Positions 44,648 through 51,860 of a DNA stretch of 51,860 nt are shown here, piece by piece. Both the position numbers and the translations under genes were made by a program. Source of the DNA: Henriciella sp. (lineage in GTDB: Bacteria; Pseudomonadota; Alphaproteobacteria; Caulobacterales; Hyphomonadaceae); contig JAJFFK010000001.1 of the NCBI GenBank assembly GCA_021776655.1, positions 1-51,860 of the forward strand. The letters run 5' to 3'. Every line of letters begins with the position of its first letter. Position 1 is the stretch's first letter. The notes below the pieces were generated by a model. The model had not been told where the DNA came from. It did no database searches and saw only the letters and a list, made by a program, of their open reading frames with translations.

Positions 44648-45691
44648 CTAAAATGGGCCAGCGTGATCCAAGATCCTTTGGTAAACAGCCAGGCTGTCTT
44701 TCACGAAAGCGGCCTTGGTGAACTGTGCCTGATATGAGGCTTGCCCGCCCGCAACGAGTTTTGCGGCGAGATCAGGTTGCTCGATGACCCGGCGCATCGC
44801 CTCGGTCAGCGCCGCGACATCATTCTTGGCGATGAGCAGCCCGTTGACTTGGTTTTCAACATAAGCGGCCGGGCCAACCGCGTCGGCCGCCACCAGCGGT
44901 CGGCTGGCGGCCCAGGCATCAACTGTGACCGTTCCAAACGGTTCGTAACGTGATGGGAAGGCGACCAGATCACAGGCGGCAAGCAAGCTACCGCGATCAT
45001 TTCGCCAGCCCAGGAACCGCACCCGGTCATCAAGGCCTAACCGGGTGCAATGAGCTTTCAGATCCGCCTCAAGCGGCCCGTCGCCAGCAATCCAGACATA
45101 GAGGCCATCGATATTCGCCGCCGCGTCGAGGAGCGTGTCGAGGCCTTTCTTTTCGTGCAACCGAGCCAGTGCAAGGGCGACCGGTGCATCCTCTGGCGTG
45201 TCGAGATCGGCGCGAGGGGTCGGCTTTGCGCCGGTGAAATCTGCATAAGTGTGGACGATACAAGACCGCGTCTCGGCCACGCCTTGCTCGCGAATATGGC
45301 GCAGCAAGTCCTTGGTCAGGCCGATATGCCATTCACATTGTTTGAACCGGGCCAGTTTGTAATATCCGCCATACCAGCCGATTGACCGGGCTCTGTGGGC
45401 TTTGGGCGCAAACTCTCCGGCCCGGCCCATCCAATATTCGATCACGTCCGGCCTGAACGTCTCGATTGCGGTTTTGAGGGTGGCCCGGGTTGCGCCTTTC
45501 AAGACACGGTCAAAGCTGGCCGTCTCAACCCTGATGCCTGCCTGCATAAACTTTTCTAAACGGACCGGATTGTTTGGCCGTGTGACAACGCATTGCTCCA
45601 AACCTGCCTCGGCCAGCGCCAGGACTGACTCAAGCATTATATTCTCAGCGCCGCCTTCAGCCGCGCCCGCCATGACATGAATGATCCGCAT
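44648..45691 (-). CDS. Glycosyltransferase family 4
   Basis: 347 residues, GT-B fold. The N-terminus RIIHVMAGAAEGGAENIML holds the glycine-rich acceptor loop; the C-terminal half has LARLHEKKGLDTLLDAAA, WIAGDGPLEADLKA, VRFLGWR and the donor-site SRYEPFGTVTVDAWAA with the paired glutamate motif. Family 4 enzymes use nucleotide sugars to build lipopolysaccharide or exopolysaccharide; donor and acceptor cannot be told. ATG 45691 is preferred; GTG 45694 is one codon upstream. No other glycan gene is adjacent. Confidence 0.93.
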   Translation of the reverse strand: MRIIHVMAGAAEGGAENIMLESVLALAEAGLEQCVVTRPNNPVRLEKFMQAGIRVETASFDRVLKGATRATLKTAIETFRPDVIEYWMGRAGEFAPKAHRARSIGWYGGYYKLARFKQCEWHIGLTKDLLRHIREQGVAETRSCIVHTYADFTGAKPTPRADLDTPEDAPVALALARLHEKKGLDTLLDAAANIDGLYVWIAGDGPLEADLKAHCTRLGLDDRVRFLGWRNDRGSLLAACDLVAFPSRYEPFGTVTVDAWAASRPLVAADAVGPAAYVENQVNGLLIAKNDVAALTEAMRRVIEQPDLAAKLVAGGQASYQAQFTKAAFVKDSLAVYQRILDHAGPF

Positions 45692-45776
45692 CACGCTCTC
45701 GATCTACCGTGTTTCGTACCCGTCCCTATAGGCCAAAGCAGAATTGACCGATAGAGCGCAAGATCGTGCCAGATGC

Positions 45777-47204
45777 CTATTCCGCCAACTCTTTCAAAAT
45801 CACATACCAATGATTGAGCCCGCCATAGAACGCCTCGACGGCAAGACGCTCATTCAGCCCGTGTGCGAACATATCCGATGGACGGCTCAGTGCGCCAGAG
45901 ATCGCGACGGTGTCATAGCCCAGCGTGCGGTAATGCATGCCGTCTGTGCCGCCTGATTCCATGTAAGGGACGATTGGCATATCGAGGCCGCGCGAGGTCA
46001 GCGATACCTCAATCGCCGCGAGCACATCCGGGCGCAGGGCAGAGATCGGGCTTTCGGTAACATCCGTGGTCAGCTCAATCGCAACACCGTCATTGGCGAT
46101 AATCTCTGCCAGTTTCGCTTGGATCGCCGCCGCGCCGACACCGGGGAAAATTCGGCAGTTGACGGTCGCCGTTGCTGATTGGGGCAGGGCGTTTTCAGCA
46201 TGCCCGGCGCGCAGCATGGTGGCGATACAGGTTGTGCCTGTGGTCCCGACAGTGCTCGGATTGGCGCGTAGAATGGCGATCGCGTCCTGGTTCTCAGGGT
46301 CGTCAGCGAATGTCCGCATGGCGCCGCCAATCGGCTCGGGTGTGACCGTGCCAGCAGCATTGAAATAGGCCCGGGTCAGGTCGCTATAACGCACCGGGAA
46401 CTTATATGCTTCGACCTTCTTCAAGGCTGTGGAGAGTTCATAAATTGCATTGTCACTGCGTGGCCGAGACGAGTGGCCGCCGGGATTGTTGATTGTCAGC
46501 TCGAACGTTGCGTAAGTTTTTTCAGCGCCTTGAACAGCATAGTATAGCGGCGACTTATCAGGCGACAAAACCCCGCCGCCAGCATCGCTGTTGAGGACGA
46601 ATTCCGGATCAATATTATCGGCGACATATTGCGCCTGCGCGCGGGTTGAAATCATCCCGCTCTCTTCATCACCAGAAAAGACCAGAACAAGATCGCGGGT
46701 CGGTACCCAGCCTTCTTGTTTGAGGCGGATAAAGGTCGCGGTCAGATTGGTGACGCCATACTTGTTATCCATCGTGCCGCGTCCGAAGAAATAGCCGTCT
46801 TCTTCGGTCAGCGTGAACGGATCACGCTCCCAATCCTCTGGCAGGGCGTCAACCACATCCATATGGCCGAGCAGGACAATGGGCTTTCTTGTCGCTTCGC
46901 CACTAGCGCGGTAGGTTACGATCAGGCCCTGCGTCATTTCCGCGCCAGTGTCATAATCGGTGACCTGAATATCCGCGTCGGTAAAGCCCGCCGCTTTAAA
47001 CTCCCCGACCAGATAGTCGACCATGTCCGGGACCAGTTCCTGGCCTTTTGCGGTGCGAAACGAGATCACTTTGGCATAAATGCTGCGGGCCATTTCGCCA
47101 TGTTCAGCCGGGACCACAAAGACGCTCTTGTCTTGCTGTGCGCAGGCAACGTTGAACTGTAAAGCGGCCAGAGCGGCGATCACTGCGAGTGGGCGTAGGG
47201 ACAT
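45777..47204 (-). CDS. M20-family metallopeptidase, exported
   Basis: 475 residues from ATG 47204, with AGGAGAG eight bases ahead; upstream in-frame codons are ignored. A signal peptide (LAVIAALAALQFNVACAQ) suggests export, possibly as a lipoprotein at VAC. M20 motifs: LLGHMDVVDALP (zinc ligand His), FFGRGTMDNKYG, FSGDEESG (catalytic and ligand Glu), and the dimerisation-domain NNPGGHSSRP. The C-terminal HGLNERL-type segment reads FAHGLNERL. It hydrolyses dipeptides or acylated amino acids. It lies 73 bases from the zinc alcohol dehydrogenase gene upstream on the same strand. Confidence 0.94.
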   Translation of the reverse strand: MSLRPLAVIAALAALQFNVACAQQDKSVFVVPAEHGEMARSIYAKVISFRTAKGQELVPDMVDYLVGEFKAAGFTDADIQVTDYDTGAEMTQGLIVTYRASGEATRKPIVLLGHMDVVDALPEDWERDPFTLTEEDGYFFGRGTMDNKYGVTNLTATFIRLKQEGWVPTRDLVLVFSGDEESGMISTRAQAQYVADNIDPEFVLNSDAGGGVLSPDKSPLYYAVQGAEKTYATFELTINNPGGHSSRPRSDNAIYELSTALKKVEAYKFPVRYSDLTRAYFNAAGTVTPEPIGGAMRTFADDPENQDAIAILRANPSTVGTTGTTCIATMLRAGHAENALPQSATATVNCRIFPGVGAAAIQAKLAEIIANDGVAIELTTDVTESPISALRPDVLAAIEVSLTSRGLDMPIVPYMESGGTDGMHYRTLGYDTVAISGALSRPSDMFAHGLNERLAVEAFYGGLNHWYVILKELAE

Positions 47205-47277
47205 GGAAAATCTCTCCTGGATTTGGGTGATATTTCGAAACCGGCAAACTTCATGCGTTTTCAGAAATTTCCAGGCG

Positions 47278-48378
47278 TTAGTCAAACGCGATGACTTGCC
47301 GTGCCACGGTGGCCTTGTTGTCGTGCAGGTTCTGCATCGCCTGGGTCAGACCATCAAGGCCAATCCGGTCGGACACGAGAGCGTCCAAGTGCAATCGGCC
47401 TTGCTGGTAGAGCGTGATCAGGCGCGGAAAGTCGATCCGGAAACGGTTCGATCCCATTAGCGCGCCTTGCAGCCGTTTTTCCTGTACCATGAAACCAATA
47501 CCCGGCACTTCGATATTCACGCCGGGTGCAATCATCCCGATAATCGTCGCCAGCCCGCGCGGACGCAACATCGCCACGGCCTGTTCAGCGGTCTGTTTCA
47601 GGCCGATGGCTTCGAACGAATAATGCACGCCGCCGCCGGTCAGTTCCTGAACCTGGCCAATCGGATCGCCATTGCTGGGATTGACCACATCAGTGGCGCC
47701 AAATGTCTTGGCCAGTTCGAGCTTTTCGTCAGCCAGATCAATCGCGATAATCCGCGACGCCCCGGCAATTGCTGCGCCATTGATCGTCGACAGGCCAACC
47801 CCGCCGCAGCCGATAACAGCGACGGTTGAGCCGGGTTCGACCTTGGCTGAATGGAACACTGAACCAACCCCGGTGACGACACCGCAGCCGATCAGGCAGG
47901 CCCGGTCCATCGGCATCTCCTTGTCGATCTTGCACAGTGTATTCTCGTGCACGAGAATCTGCTCGGCAAACGAAGACAGTTGCAAATATTGCTTGATCGG
48001 TGCGCCTGCGATTGACAGGCGCGCCGCATCGTCTTCGCCGCGTTGGAACTGGTCGCCATTCATCGTGTGGCAGACCGACATGTGGCCAGTCAGGCAGTAT
48101 TCACAGGTGCCACAAAATGGCGACAGGATTGAGATCACGTGGTCGCCGGGTTTGACATGGCTGACCATGGCGCCGACTTGCTCAACCACACCGGCGCTTT
48201 CATGGCCAAGCACAACCGGGGTCTGAACCGGAAATGCGCCGCTCCAGAAATGGACATCGGAATGGCAGACACCGGCCGCCTTGACCCGAACCAGAACCTC
48301 ACGCGGGCCGGGCTTGGATATTGCGACCTCTTCGATTGAGAACGGTGCCAGTGGCTCCCGCATGACAGCTGCTTTCAT
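47278..48378 (-). CDS. Zinc-dependent alcohol dehydrogenase (MDR family)
   Basis: 366 residues. The catalytic zinc site has Cys38 (GVCHSDVH) and GHESAG (His59, Glu60); the structural zinc site has four cysteines at about 89, 92, 95 and 103. The cofactor fold shows VIGCGGVGLSTINGAAIAGA and an Asp in AIDLADEKLELA, pointing to NAD. It resembles class III-like alcohol dehydrogenases but lacks signs fixing the substrate. GGAGAAG precedes ATG 48378. The M20 peptidase gene follows on the same strand. Confidence 0.94.
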   Translation of the reverse strand: MKAAVMREPLAPFSIEEVAISKPGPREVLVRVKAAGVCHSDVHFWSGAFPVQTPVVLGHESAGVVEQVGAMVSHVKPGDHVISILSPFCGTCEYCLTGHMSVCHTMNGDQFQRGEDDAARLSIAGAPIKQYLQLSSFAEQILVHENTLCKIDKEMPMDRACLIGCGVVTGVGSVFHSAKVEPGSTVAVIGCGGVGLSTINGAAIAGASRIIAIDLADEKLELAKTFGATDVVNPSNGDPIGQVQELTGGGVHYSFEAIGLKQTAEQAVAMLRPRGLATIIGMIAPGVNIEVPGIGFMVQEKRLQGALMGSNRFRIDFPRLITLYQQGRLHLDALVSDRIGLDGLTQAMQNLHDNKATVARQVIAFD

Positions 48379-48491
48379 GACGCTTCTCCATATTGTCTCG
48401 CCCGTGAGAGGCAGATCGTGGGTCAGGTCTGACTTTGGCGCAGGTCCGCGGGTTTGGAAAGTTGCCGCGAGGGGAGATATCAGGCTGACAT

Positions 48492-48881
48492 TTACAGAAC
48501 CAGCTGAGTTTGCGTGACCAAAGCGACTTGCCGGCCCTTTGCCGTGCGGATGTCGGTTTGCCAGACCGAAAGCCGCCGCCCGGTTTTGACCGGGGTCGTG
48601 GTCGCGGTGACGGTTTCCCCTTCTGGGGCTGCGCCGAGGAAATTGGTCTTGCTCTCAACCGTTGTCGTGCCCTTTGCGCCTTCGGGCAGGGTCAGGAATG
48701 CGCCAACTGCGCCGAGCGCATCAGCAAATGCCATGATTGCGCCGCCATGCATGATATGACCGCTGGTGCAAATCTCAGGGCGCACGTCGATCTCGCCTTT
48801 GATCTCAGTTGGTGAAGCGGCGGTTATTTTTACCCCCATGAGTTTGGAGAATGGCATGGAATCGGCTGGGTTATTTGTCAT
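48492..48881 (-). CDS. PaaI-type hotdog-fold acyl-CoA thioesterase
   Basis: 129 residues. The hotdog fold shows ICTSGHIMHGGAIMAFADALG, with the conserved HGG and following acidic residue, and VESKTNFLGAAPEGETVTA. PaaI-type enzymes hydrolyse acyl- or aryl-CoA esters in the cytoplasm. ATG 48881 lies inside the end of the TetR gene (11-base overlap), implying translational coupling; the longer frame upstream is inside the regulator gene. Third gene of a thioesterase-TetR-thioesterase set. Confidence 0.92.
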   Translation of the reverse strand: MTNNPADSMPFSKLMGVKITAASPTEIKGEIDVRPEICTSGHIMHGGAIMAFADALGAVGAFLTLPEGAKGTTTVESKTNFLGAAPEGETVTATTTPVKTGRRLSVWQTDIRTAKGRQVALVTQTQLVL

Positions 48882-49482
48882 CAGGCGGATCTTTCTTGTG
48901 GGCCCATAGGGCTTGTTCTTGCGGGTTTGTATCCGGCTCTGAGAGGCCTGCGATTGCGAGTATTTCGGTGATAAAAGCGGCGTCCGAACGCGCTCTGAGC
49001 ACACCGGAAAGATGCAGATCGAGGCCGCCATGCACCAGCATCCAATGACGCATCACAGCGCGGCGGCGCTGATCGTCTGAGCCTGGCAGGGTGGCCAGCG
49101 CATTGAGCGACACGTCGATCAGTGCGTCGGCGGCCTGGCGCAGGTTCGAGACTGTTTCAAACGCCTCATAGCTCTGCTGCATCATCAGCCTGTAGAGATG
49201 TGGATGATCCAGCGCGAACCGGGCATAGGTCTGCATATGCTGGCGAGCCTTTATGGCTGGGCGCAACGCTGTGGTCAGATCGCGGTAACCAGAGGCCGCA
49301 ACCGCCGCGAGCAAGGCCTCGCGATCGGCAAAGTGGTTGTATAAAGCGCGATGGGTTGTGCCGATCTGGTTCGCCACCGCGCGCAAGCTTGTCGCTTCTG
49401 CGCCATTCGCCTCGATCAGCGTCCGCGCCGCCATTGTTGCTGTCTCATACAGGTCGCCGTGGTGGTAAGGTTTGCGGACCAT
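48871..49482 (-). CDS. TetR-family regulator
   Basis: 203 residues from ATG 49482; the upstream TTG at 49494 lies within the neighbouring stop. The DNA-binding N-terminus begins KPYHHGDLYETATMAARTLIEANG, then TSLRAVANQIGTTHRALYNHFADREALL, the family helix-turn-helix. The C-terminal ligand domain resembles the WHG type. It sits between two hotdog thioesterases on the same strand and probably represses the operon through the dyad at 49949-49973. An acyl-CoA or fatty-acid ligand is inferred from context. Confidence 0.94.
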   Translation of the reverse strand: MVRKPYHHGDLYETATMAARTLIEANGAEATSLRAVANQIGTTHRALYNHFADREALLAAVAASGYRDLTTALRPAIKARQHMQTYARFALDHPHLYRLMMQQSYEAFETVSNLRQAADALIDVSLNALATLPGSDDQRRRAVMRHWMLVHGGLDLHLSGVLRARSDAAFITEILAIAGLSEPDTNPQEQALWAHKKDPPDDK

Positions 49483-49490
49483 TTTAGCTC

Positions 49491-49940
49491 TCAACTCCGT
49501 TTTGAAACATGCCAGTCAACTGTCATCTGTGCGACGGTTTGGCCATCGTCGTCGCTCATGTCGATGCCAACATTAAACAAGACGCGCCCCTTCGCATCTA
49601 ATTCTGCAAGCAGATCTTCGCTCGCCCGCGACACGGTGGCATTCGCCTGGATCGGACCTTTGGCGATTTTCAGGAATTTGATGTCTGCCCGCGCCGCGAC
49701 CGGGCGGATTGAGCTGAGGACGGCTACAAAACATCCCGCCATAGCGGCGCCGGAGGCGGCCTCACCAAGCGTGAACATGGCGCCAGCATGTTGGGTGCCG
49801 ATATGGTTCATTGTCGTGTCCTGTTGCGGAAGTGTCGCGTCCGCGCGGCCTTCAGACAGCGTGTTCAGCTCAATGCCAGCATGTTTCGCATATGGCACAG
49901 AGCCTGAAATACTGTCTCGCAATTTATCAAATATGCTCAT
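49491..49940 (-). CDS. DUF4442/YiiD-like hotdog thioesterase
   Basis: 149 residues from ATG 49940, which has GGAG six bases ahead; ATG 49961 upstream would be inside the operator. The fold shows NHIGTQHAGAMFTLGEAASGAAMAG, RADIKFLKIAKGPIQANATV and the final AQMTVDWHV, as in DUF4442 hotdog proteins. Such enzymes are putative acyl-CoA thioesterases. First gene of the operon; its stop is eight bases before the TetR start. Confidence 0.9.
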   Translation of the reverse strand: MSIFDKLRDSISGSVPYAKHAGIELNTLSEGRADATLPQQDTTMNHIGTQHAGAMFTLGEAASGAAMAGCFVAVLSSIRPVAARADIKFLKIAKGPIQANATVSRASEDLLAELDAKGRVLFNVGIDMSDDDGQTVAQMTVDWHVSKRS

Positions 49941-49948
49941 TTTAAACT

Positions 49949-49973
49949 CCAATATATCCATTGGGTATATTGG
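49949..49973. promoter_or_regulatory. Candidate TetR operator
   Basis: Two 11-base arms, CCAATATATCC (49949-49959) and GGGTATATTGG (49963-49973), are complementary with one mismatch around a 3-base centre (ATT). The dyad lies nine bases upstream of the first thioesterase start, overlapping its ribosome site, and about 110 bases from the divergent glutathione S-transferase-like gene. This is the right size and place for TetR-type autoregulation. Confidence 0.72.
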
Positions 49974-50084
49974 ATGTGTTTTTCCTAGCCCTGTCAAGCG
50001 ACCTGTGCCACCGCCAATCATGGCTTGGCACTCAACGCATGTTCGCGTAGATCACCCGCTATATCTTTTGAAAGCCAATACGCC

Positions 50085-51077
50085 ATGTCCGCATACCGTC
50101 TGTTCGGGGCTGAAACCTCGCCATATTCCGTGAAAGTACGGTCCTTCCTGCGCTATAAGGGGGTTGAGTTTGAATGGATTGGGCGCTCGGCTGCGACCGA
50201 GGAAGCGTTCAGCGCGCTGGCGAAAGTGCCGACCGTGCCGCTGCTGCTCTCGCCAGGTCGCCCGGCCAATCAGGATTCAACCAGTATTATCGCGACACTG
50301 GAAGCTGATCATGTTGAGCCATCTGCTGTGCCAGATGATCCCGCCTGCGCCGCTTTGGCCTTGATCCTCGAAGACTATGCCGATGAGTGGCTCAACAAGC
50401 TGATGTTCTTCAATCGTTGGGGCCAGAAGCCTGATCGTGAAACTGCCGGTGACCGGACCATGGTGCAATTGCTCGGTGACAATGTTCCGCGCGCTAAAAA
50501 GAAGACCCGCGACCAGATCATCAAGCGGATGCGGGACCGGCTGCCTCTGGTTGGCATTGAGAAGAAGAATGAGAAAACGCTCAAACCGTCATTTGAACGC
50601 TTCTTTACATTGCTCAATGCGCATCTGGAAAAAACGCTTTTCCTGTTTGGCGGGCGTCCGTCAGCGGCTGATTTTGCACTGGCTGGTCAGGTGCAGCAAT
50701 TGATGATGGACCCAACGCCGAGCGCGTGGCTGCAAACGGAGGCCGCTTTCGTGGTCGCCTGGAGCGAGTTTATGGACGCGCCCAAAGCAGGCGGCCCGTT
50801 CAAGCCTCTGGCTGAACTTGAAGAGACATTGCTGCCTCTGTTCCGCGACGAAGTTGCCGTGACCTATATGCCCTGGGCGCACGCCAATATGGCGGCGGCA
50901 AAGAACAAAGTTGACCGGGTGAGCCTGAAGCTTGACGCCAAGGCCTATGACCAGATCACCCAGCACTATGCTGCGCGCGCCTACCGGGCCGTATTGAAGG
51001 CGGTTACAGCCGCAAAAGACGCGCCGGGCCTAGATGCGTTCCTGACTGCGGCAGGCGCAAAACCCCATCTCGGCTAG
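50085..51077 (+). CDS. Glutathione S-transferase-like protein
   Basis: 330 residues from ATG 50085. An N-terminal thioredoxin-like domain (YRLFGAETSPYSVKVRSFLRYKG, KVPTVPLLL, QDSTSIIATLE) has Ser-Pro-Tyr at the site where GSTs bind glutathione. The helical C-terminal domain includes FLFGGRPSAADFALAGQVQQL, the usual N-capping box region. It is longer than a standard GST (about 220), with an extra C-terminal helical part (about 250-330). The ribosome site is weak. It is divergent from the TetR-thioesterase operon and may share its operator region. Confidence 0.88.
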   Translation: MSAYRLFGAETSPYSVKVRSFLRYKGVEFEWIGRSAATEEAFSALAKVPTVPLLLSPGRPANQDSTSIIATLEADHVEPSAVPDDPACAALALILEDYADEWLNKLMFFNRWGQKPDRETAGDRTMVQLLGDNVPRAKKKTRDQIIKRMRDRLPLVGIEKKNEKTLKPSFERFFTLLNAHLEKTLFLFGGRPSAADFALAGQVQQLMMDPTPSAWLQTEAAFVVAWSEFMDAPKAGGPFKPLAELEETLLPLFRDEVAVTYMPWAHANMAAAKNKVDRVSLKLDAKAYDQITQHYAARAYRAVLKAVTAAKDAPGLDAFLTAAGAKPHLG

Positions 51078-51101
51078 GCTTCGGAGGACAAATGATCGGG
51101 C

Positions 51102-51201
51102 CCAGGGCTCTGGTTTTCTCCCGCGCTAAGACGCTTCGCGTCACGCGGGACAGCGGGTTCCGTATCGGGCTTCGCCCTCACATGAACCAAGCTCAGGGCT
51201 G
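51102..51201. repeat. R2 repeat, inverted unit left of R1 copy 2
   Basis: The complement of this stretch reads as the R2 unit of 30560-30728: CCTGAGCTTGGTTCATG, CTGTCCCGCGTGACGCG, CTTAGCGCGGGAG, then AAAACCAGAGCCCTG. It sits on the left of R1 copy 2 in opposite orientation to the unit at 51335, so R1 is flanked by R2 units pointing away from it. Confidence 0.85.
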
Positions 51202-51219
51202 AGTACCACACCCTCCATT

Positions 51220-51310
51220 GTCATCCCGGAATTTGCGCTAGCAAATATCCGGGACCCAGGGAAGCTGTGCACTGGGTCCCGGATAAGCTTTACAAGCTTT
51301 CCGGGATGAC
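51220..51310. repeat. R1 repeat, copy 2
   Basis: Ends GTCATCCCGGA (51220-51230) and TCCGGGATGAC (51300-51310) match copy 1 exactly. Internal stems are ATTTGC/GCAAAT, CCGGGACCCAG/CTGGGTCCCGG and, new here, AAGCTT/AAGCTT. The 17-base flank shared with copy 1 (GTACCACACCCTCCATT in this orientation, 51203-51219) is on the left here but on the right of copy 1, although the core reads in the same direction at both sites. Confidence 0.9.
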
Positions 51311-51334
51311 AAGACTAGAGAGGGAGAGAAAAAC

Positions 51335-51456
51335 AGCCCTGAGCTTGGTTCATGTGGCAGCGCACAGCGCTGTCGCGGAACCCGCTTCGCCTCGCTGCGC
51401 CGCAGGCGCTTAGCGCGAGGCCAAACCAGAGCCTTAGCGCGAGGCAAAACCAGAGC
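51335..51456. repeat. R2 repeat, one full and one broken unit
   Basis: A full unit starts with AGCCCTGAGCTTGGTTCATG at 51335 and runs to CTTAGCGCGAGGCC near 51422, then AACCAGAGCC. A truncated copy of its end (TTAGCGCGAGGCAAAACCAG) follows. The stems differ in sequence from other units (GTGGCAGCGCACAGCGCTGT region), showing drift. Bases 51457-51695 hold another small CCCGC/GCGGG hairpin near 51502-51515 and no gene that I can see. Confidence 0.8.
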
Positions 51457-51695
51457 TCACCTCCCATTTTCCGGTCCTCAATCCCCCAAAATCCGTTGAT
51501 GCCCGCGCAGGCGGGTATCCATGGCGAGGAGGTTGCCAAGCCGGGAGTGGGCCGCGTTGATGGTAGATATTACTCAATCATAACAATCCCTTACCCTCAC
51601 CACAGCAACAGTCGATAGACCCCCGCCTGCGCCGGCGTCTGCGGAATATGGGACCGGGCGCGAAAAAACGTATCCTCCCCCCTCTTAGCATCACC

Positions 51696-51860
51696 TATAC
51701 TGCCTTCACCTCAAGTCTGAGAGCCGGGATCGATCGTTACGGTTTGGGCTTGGGGTGTGTCGGTCAGGTGGGGCGGCGGGGTCACGCCCGTTCGCCTCGT
51801 CTAGGCGGCTTAGCCACGGTGTGAGCAGGGACAAACACCCTGTAGAGACTTCCCTCGCAG
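51696..51860 (+). ncRNA. Candidate structured RNA, possibly the 5' part of a permuted tmRNA gene (cut by window edge)
   Basis: No frame is open here, and stems follow one another: CGCCT/AGGCG (near 51799-51813), GGTGT/ACACC (near 51818-51840) and GGG/CCC around GGGGTCACGCCC. GGTGTGTCGGTC, GGCGGCTTAGCCACG and GGACAAACACC..TGTAGA resemble, from memory, the segment before the 3' end of alphaproteobacterial tmRNA, whose gene is circularly permuted with the acceptor piece first. TATACT at 51696-51701 could be a -10 box. The T-arm and CCA would lie beyond the window, so the call cannot be confirmed here. Confidence 0.4.

Noticed and set aside
51238-51618. Frames of 69-88 codons in the 3' intergenic region
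   Set aside because: They lie over R1 and R2 copies and a Pro/Arg-rich low-complexity stretch with no start context.

Overview
The window reads as chromosomal DNA of a GC-rich alphaproteobacterium. Supporting evidence: a run argH - LptM-type lipoprotein - lysA - DUF4175/TIGR02302 membrane protein with tlpA divergent to it, a gene order I associate with Alphaproteobacteria; a cobS-cobT pair; a GTTC-N7-GTTC LexA box of the alphaproteobacterial type in front of rmuC; and a structured non-coding 3' edge resembling the permuted alphaproteobacterial tmRNA gene. A Hyphomonadaceae/Maricaulales-like marine lineage is plausible, but the sequence alone does not fix the genus.

Layout. 1-2214: 3' part of a fused indolepyruvate ferredoxin oxidoreductase. 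2243-5239: two tandem TadG-like von Willebrand factor A (vWA) proteins on the minus strand. 5407-12621: thyA, a membrane protein and a large lipoprotein of unknown function, a ClpP-family protease, a soluble hybrid histidine kinase, and an orphan CoxE-like vWA protein. 12622-16225: an accessory-looking stretch with dispersed hairpin repeats, an AT-rich segment, a large DUF5666 lipoprotein, a transposase remnant and tRNA-Arg(ACG). 16287-30145: mostly housekeeping genes (P1/S58 peptidase, gamma-glutamyltransferase, prs, rplY, pth, ychF, rmuC, def-fmt-GNAT-truA). Among them sit a BlaI repressor paired with an M56-M23 fusion protease and a membrane-anchored TIR protein. 30146-30930: non-coding, a strong terminator followed by several repeat families. 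30931-43055: two SDR oxidoreductases, cobS-cobT, a phytase-esterase-like lipoprotein, tlpA, argH-lptM-lysA-DUF4175. 43038-51077: an exported methyltransferase-like lipoprotein, Hsp20, a glycosyltransferase, an M20 peptidase, a zinc alcohol dehydrogenase, a thioesterase-TetR-thioesterase operon and a glutathione S-transferase-like protein. 51078-51860: repeats again, then a candidate structured RNA cut by the window edge.

Genes that work together. def and fmt act at opposite ends of the formyl-methionine cycle and lead an operon with truA. argH and lysA make arginine and lysine. BlaI and the M56-M23 protein form a probable signal-proteolysis pair with a well-formed palindromic operator. The TetR gene lies between two hotdog thioesterases behind a near-perfect dyad. 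cobS and cobT encode two of the three cobaltochelatase subunits; cobN is not in the window. No CRISPR array, prophage or intact mobile element was seen. I do not see a clear-cut undescribed multi-gene system. The best candidates for new biology are the BlaI/M56-M23 module, the TIR membrane protein, and the repeat cassettes whose core is in opposite orientation relative to a shared flank at two loci.
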